DNA from: Actinomycetes bacterium
GTDB lineage: Bacteria > Actinomycetota > Actinomycetes > Actinomycetales > Beutenbergiaceae
Reading direction: 5' to 3'
DNA length: 7,218 nt
NCBI GenBank assembly: GCA_021793935.1
Contig: JAJYRV010000099.1
Location: 1-7,218, forward strand
Positions 5,704-7,218 of the stretch are shown here, piece after piece. The notes beneath the pieces are model-generated. The model worked only from the letters and a program-made list of their open reading frames with translations. It was not told where the DNA came from and did not search any database. A program made the translations under genes and the position numbers. How positions within the stretch are numbered: the stretch's first letter is position 1; the number at the start of each line of letters is the position of its first letter.

Positions 5704-6624
5704 TTAGGACACCTCATCGAGAACGTCGCGGATCTCCCTGGGTAGTTCCAGGTCCGTTGCGCTGAGCAACCCGGCGAGCTGCGCCGGTGTCCGCGCGCCG
5801 ATGAGCGCGGAGCTCACCTCGGGGGCGTCCCTCGTCCACGCGAGGGCGACCTCGGCCGCCGTGCGCCCGAGCCCCTCGGCCGCAGCGTGAACCGCTTCGA
5901 CGATGGAGCGCGCCGACTGGGTGAGGTACGGGTCGACGAAGCCGCGCAGGTGCGGGGAGGCGGCGCGGGAATCAGCGGGCACGGAGTGCCGGTATTTCCC
6001 CGTGAGCACGCCCCGGCCGAGCGCGGACCACGCGAGCACCCCCAGCCCGAGGCCCGCGGCGGCCGGGATCATTTCGATCTCGATGTCGCGGGCGAGGAGG
6101 GAGTACTCCACCTGGGCGGCGGCGAGGCCGGGATCGCCCTCGAGCATCGTGGCGACCTGGGCGCTTTGCCAGGCGGAGAAATTCGACAGCCCCACGTAGC
6201 GAACGCGCCCGCTGGCGACCGCAAGTTTCATCGCCGAGACCGTCTCGGTGATCGGCGTGTGCGGATCGGGGGCGTGGATGAACCACAGGTCGACGTAGTC
6301 GGTGCCGAGCCGGGCGAGCGAGGCGTCGAGGGAGGAGAGCAGGTTTCCCCGAGAGGCGTCGACCGAACCGCCCCGCACCCCGGACTTCGTGCTGATCACG
6401 ACCTCCTCCCGGTTCACCTCGCCGGCCAGGAGCTCCCCGATGACGGTTTCGGAGCGGCCCTCCCCGTAGGAACCGGCCGTGTCCAGGAGGTTGCCACCGG
6501 CGTCAAGGAAATCGCGGAGTTGGGTCGCGGCGTCGTGTTCATCGGTGTCCCGCCCCCAGGTCAACGTGCCCAATCCGATCGACGATACTCGTAGCCCAGT
6601 GCGGCCCACACGGCGAATCTCCAT
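5704..6624 (-). CDS. Aldo/keto reductase
   Basis: Predicted cytosolic NADPH-dependent oxidoreductase of 306 residues, the normal single-domain TIM-barrel size. The catalytic tetrad is present in order: D48 in LLDTAGSYG, Y53 in the same motif, K80 in ISTKSGV and H117 in LWFIHAPDPHTP. The strand-7 region VLAWSALGRGVLTGKY (about 195-211) and the cofactor-binding IGARTPAQL (275-283) are typical of the family. The natural substrate cannot be inferred. The frame is open from a GTG at 6645, but ATG at 6624 (MEIRRVGRTGLRVS) matches the family's usual N-terminus and lies seven bases after a TACCCT box, so a leaderless mRNA is likely. It is divergent from mshC, with about 80 bases between starts, and convergent with the acidic-protein gene. 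A link with mycothiol metabolism is suggested only by position. Confidence 0.93.
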   Translation of the reverse strand: MEIRRVGRTGLRVSSIGLGTLTWGRDTDEHDAATQLRDFLDAGGNLLDTAGSYGEGRSETVIGELLAGEVNREEVVISTKSGVRGGSVDASRGNLLSSLDASLARLGTDYVDLWFIHAPDPHTPITETVSAMKLAVASGRVRYVGLSNFSAWQSAQVATMLEGDPGLAAAQVEYSLLARDIEIEMIPAAAGLGLGVLAWSALGRGVLTGKYRHSVPADSRAASPHLRGFVDPYLTQSARSIVEAVHAAAEGLGRTAAEVALAWTRDAPEVSSALIGARTPAQLAGLLSATDLELPREIRDVLDEVS

Positions 6625-6630
6625 GCTGCC

Positions 6631-6636
6631 AGGGTA
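6631..6636 (-). promoter_or_regulatory. Candidate -10 box for the aldo/keto reductase gene
   Basis: TACCCT on the minus strand (inside GTATACCCT) is followed by six bases and the ATG at 6624. This fits leaderless transcription. The overlapping TATACC is an alternative -10. No good -35 is seen. Confidence 0.4.
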
Positions 6637-6670
6637 TACGGTCACCGCCTGGGTACCCGTTCACGGGGAA

Positions 6671-6684
6671 GTTGAGGCTTCAAC
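6671..6684. repeat. Short inverted repeat between aldo/keto reductase gene and mshC
   Basis: GTTGA-GGCT-TCAAC is a perfect five-base inverted repeat lying eight bases before the candidate mshC -10 box and overlapping its possible -35 region (TTGAGG at 6672-6677). It could be an operator serving one or both divergent genes. At this length chance is a real alternative. Confidence 0.3.
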
Positions 6685-6692
6685 GAATGCGT

Positions 6693-6698
6693 TAGGGT
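6693..6698 (+). promoter_or_regulatory. Candidate -10 box for mshC
   Basis: TAGGGT is followed by seven bases (TGGGGGC) and the GTG start at 6706, the spacing of a leaderless actinobacterial promoter. TTGAGG at 6672-6677 resembles a -35 but the spacer is only 15 bases. The G-rich stretch between could alternatively serve as a weak ribosome-binding site. Confidence 0.45.
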
Positions 6699-6705
6699 TG
6701 GGGGC

Positions 6706-7218
6706 GTGCATGCTTGGAACGACACCTCAGTGCCGGTGCTGCCCGGTCACGGCCCGATCCCGCAACTCTTCGACACCGCCTCCGGGGAATTCGTCCCGGC
6801 CCCCGCGGGTGGCTTATACGTTTGCGGGATCACCCCCTACGACGCCACCCACCTCGGGCACGCGGCGACCTACGTCGCCTACGACACGCTCATGCGGGTG
6901 TGGCGGGATGCCGGTGGGGAGCCGGTCTACGTGCAGAACGTCACCGACATCGACGATCCGTTGCTCGAGCGCGCGGAGGCGACCGGAGTCACTTGGGAGG
7001 AACTCGCGGAATCCCAGACCGACCTGTTCCGCTCGGACATGGAGGCGCTCAGCGTGCTGCCTCCCACCCACTACATCGGGGTAGTGGAGAGCATGGAGCT
7101 CATCTCCCGAGGCGTGACCGAGATGCTCGAGGCCGACGCGGCGTACTGGGTCGGGCCCGACCTCTACGCCGACCTCGCCGCCGACTCCCGCTTCGGCAGC
7201 ATCGGCCACTACGACCAC
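6706..7218 (+). CDS. mshC: MshC, cysteine:glucosaminyl-inositol ligase (5' part)
   Basis: The first 171 codons of mycothiol ligase; the gene runs off the right edge. MshC uses ATP to join L-cysteine to 1-D-myo-inosityl 2-amino-2-deoxy-alpha-D-glucopyranoside, the penultimate step of mycothiol synthesis, in the cytosol. It is related to cysteinyl-tRNA synthetase. The N-terminus VPVLPG is typical of MshC. C40 in YVCGITPYDATHLGHA is the expected zinc ligand, HLGH (49-52) is the HIGH nucleotide-binding signature, and VQNVTDIDDPLLERA (76-90) closely matches the mycobacterial enzyme as I recall it. The start is GTG at 6706, with a TAnnnT box seven bases upstream. Complete MshC proteins have roughly 400 residues, so over half is outside the window, including the KMSKS region. 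The presence of VLPG at the N-terminus and the ITPYDATHLGHA wording separates it from true cysteinyl-tRNA synthetase. Confidence 0.95.
   Translation, partial: MHAWNDTSVPVLPGHGPIPQLFDTASGEFVPAPAGGLYVCGITPYDATHLGHAATYVAYDTLMRVWRDAGGEPVYVQNVTDIDDPLLERAEATGVTWEELAESQTDLFRSDMEALSVLPPTHYIGVVESMELISRGVTEMLEADAAYWVGPDLYADLAADSRFGSIGHYDH

Noticed and set aside
5887..6594. Plus-strand open frame of 235 codons opposite the aldo/keto reductase gene
   Set aside because: The reductase has its full catalytic tetrad on the other strand; this frame has no motif and a typical antisense composition.
6479..7084. Plus-strand open frame overlapping both the aldo/keto reductase gene and mshC
   Set aside because: It crosses the divergent promoter region and has Ser/Arg/Pro-rich shadow composition; the mshC frame starting at 6706 is the real one.
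6814..7218. Minus-strand open frame at the right edge
   Set aside because: It is antisense to mshC, whose HLGH and zinc-ligand motifs are unmistakable.
1..7218. CRISPR array, insertion sequence or riboswitch
   Set aside because: No regularly spaced direct repeats, transposase, terminal inverted repeats or recognisable riboswitch core were seen.

Overview
The window reads as chromosomal DNA from a GC-rich actinobacterium. The clearest marker is the start of mshC, the mycothiol-biosynthesis ligase, at the right edge; mycothiol is the actinobacterial low-molecular-weight thiol. Hand counts of sample 60-base lines give about 65-75% GC in the peptidase gene. A small DUF5703-type gene, GTG starts and -10 boxes of the TAnnnT type fit the same group. 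I cannot name the genus.

Left part (1-1287): a run of 19 G, then a FUSC/aromatic-acid-exporter-like membrane protein on the minus strand, followed by a 195-base spacer.

Middle accessory part (1288-3448): a tightly coupled minus-strand operon of three genes in the order XRE-type regulator, ImmA/IrrE-type zinc metallopeptidase, PIN-domain-like nuclease. The junctions are GTGA and TGATG stop/start overlaps. Sampled GC here is lower, about 53-62%. The operon lies on the 3' side of a tRNA-Leu(GAG) gene, separated from it by about 370 bases with no recognisable gene. No integrase or duplicated tRNA end is visible. This is the most interesting element: it looks like a toxin-antitoxin, defence or mobile-element regulatory cassette in which the protease could inactivate the repressor and release the PIN protein.

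Right part (3449-7218): ordinary core-type genes. These are tRNA-Leu(GAG), then divergently an M20 metallopeptidase, a DUF5703 small protein convergent with it, a small protein with an aspartate-rich tail, an aldo/keto reductase convergent with that, and divergently the first 171 codons of mshC. Several of these genes lack a good Shine-Dalgarno sequence and have a TAnnnT box 6-7 bases before the start codon, which suggests leaderless mRNAs.

Starts were moved inward from the longest reading frame for the FUSC protein, the XRE regulator, the M20 peptidase and the aldo/keto reductase. For the XRE regulator and M20 peptidase the ribosome-binding site supports this; for the other two the evidence is family alignment or promoter position. 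All family assignments are by eye, without database searches.
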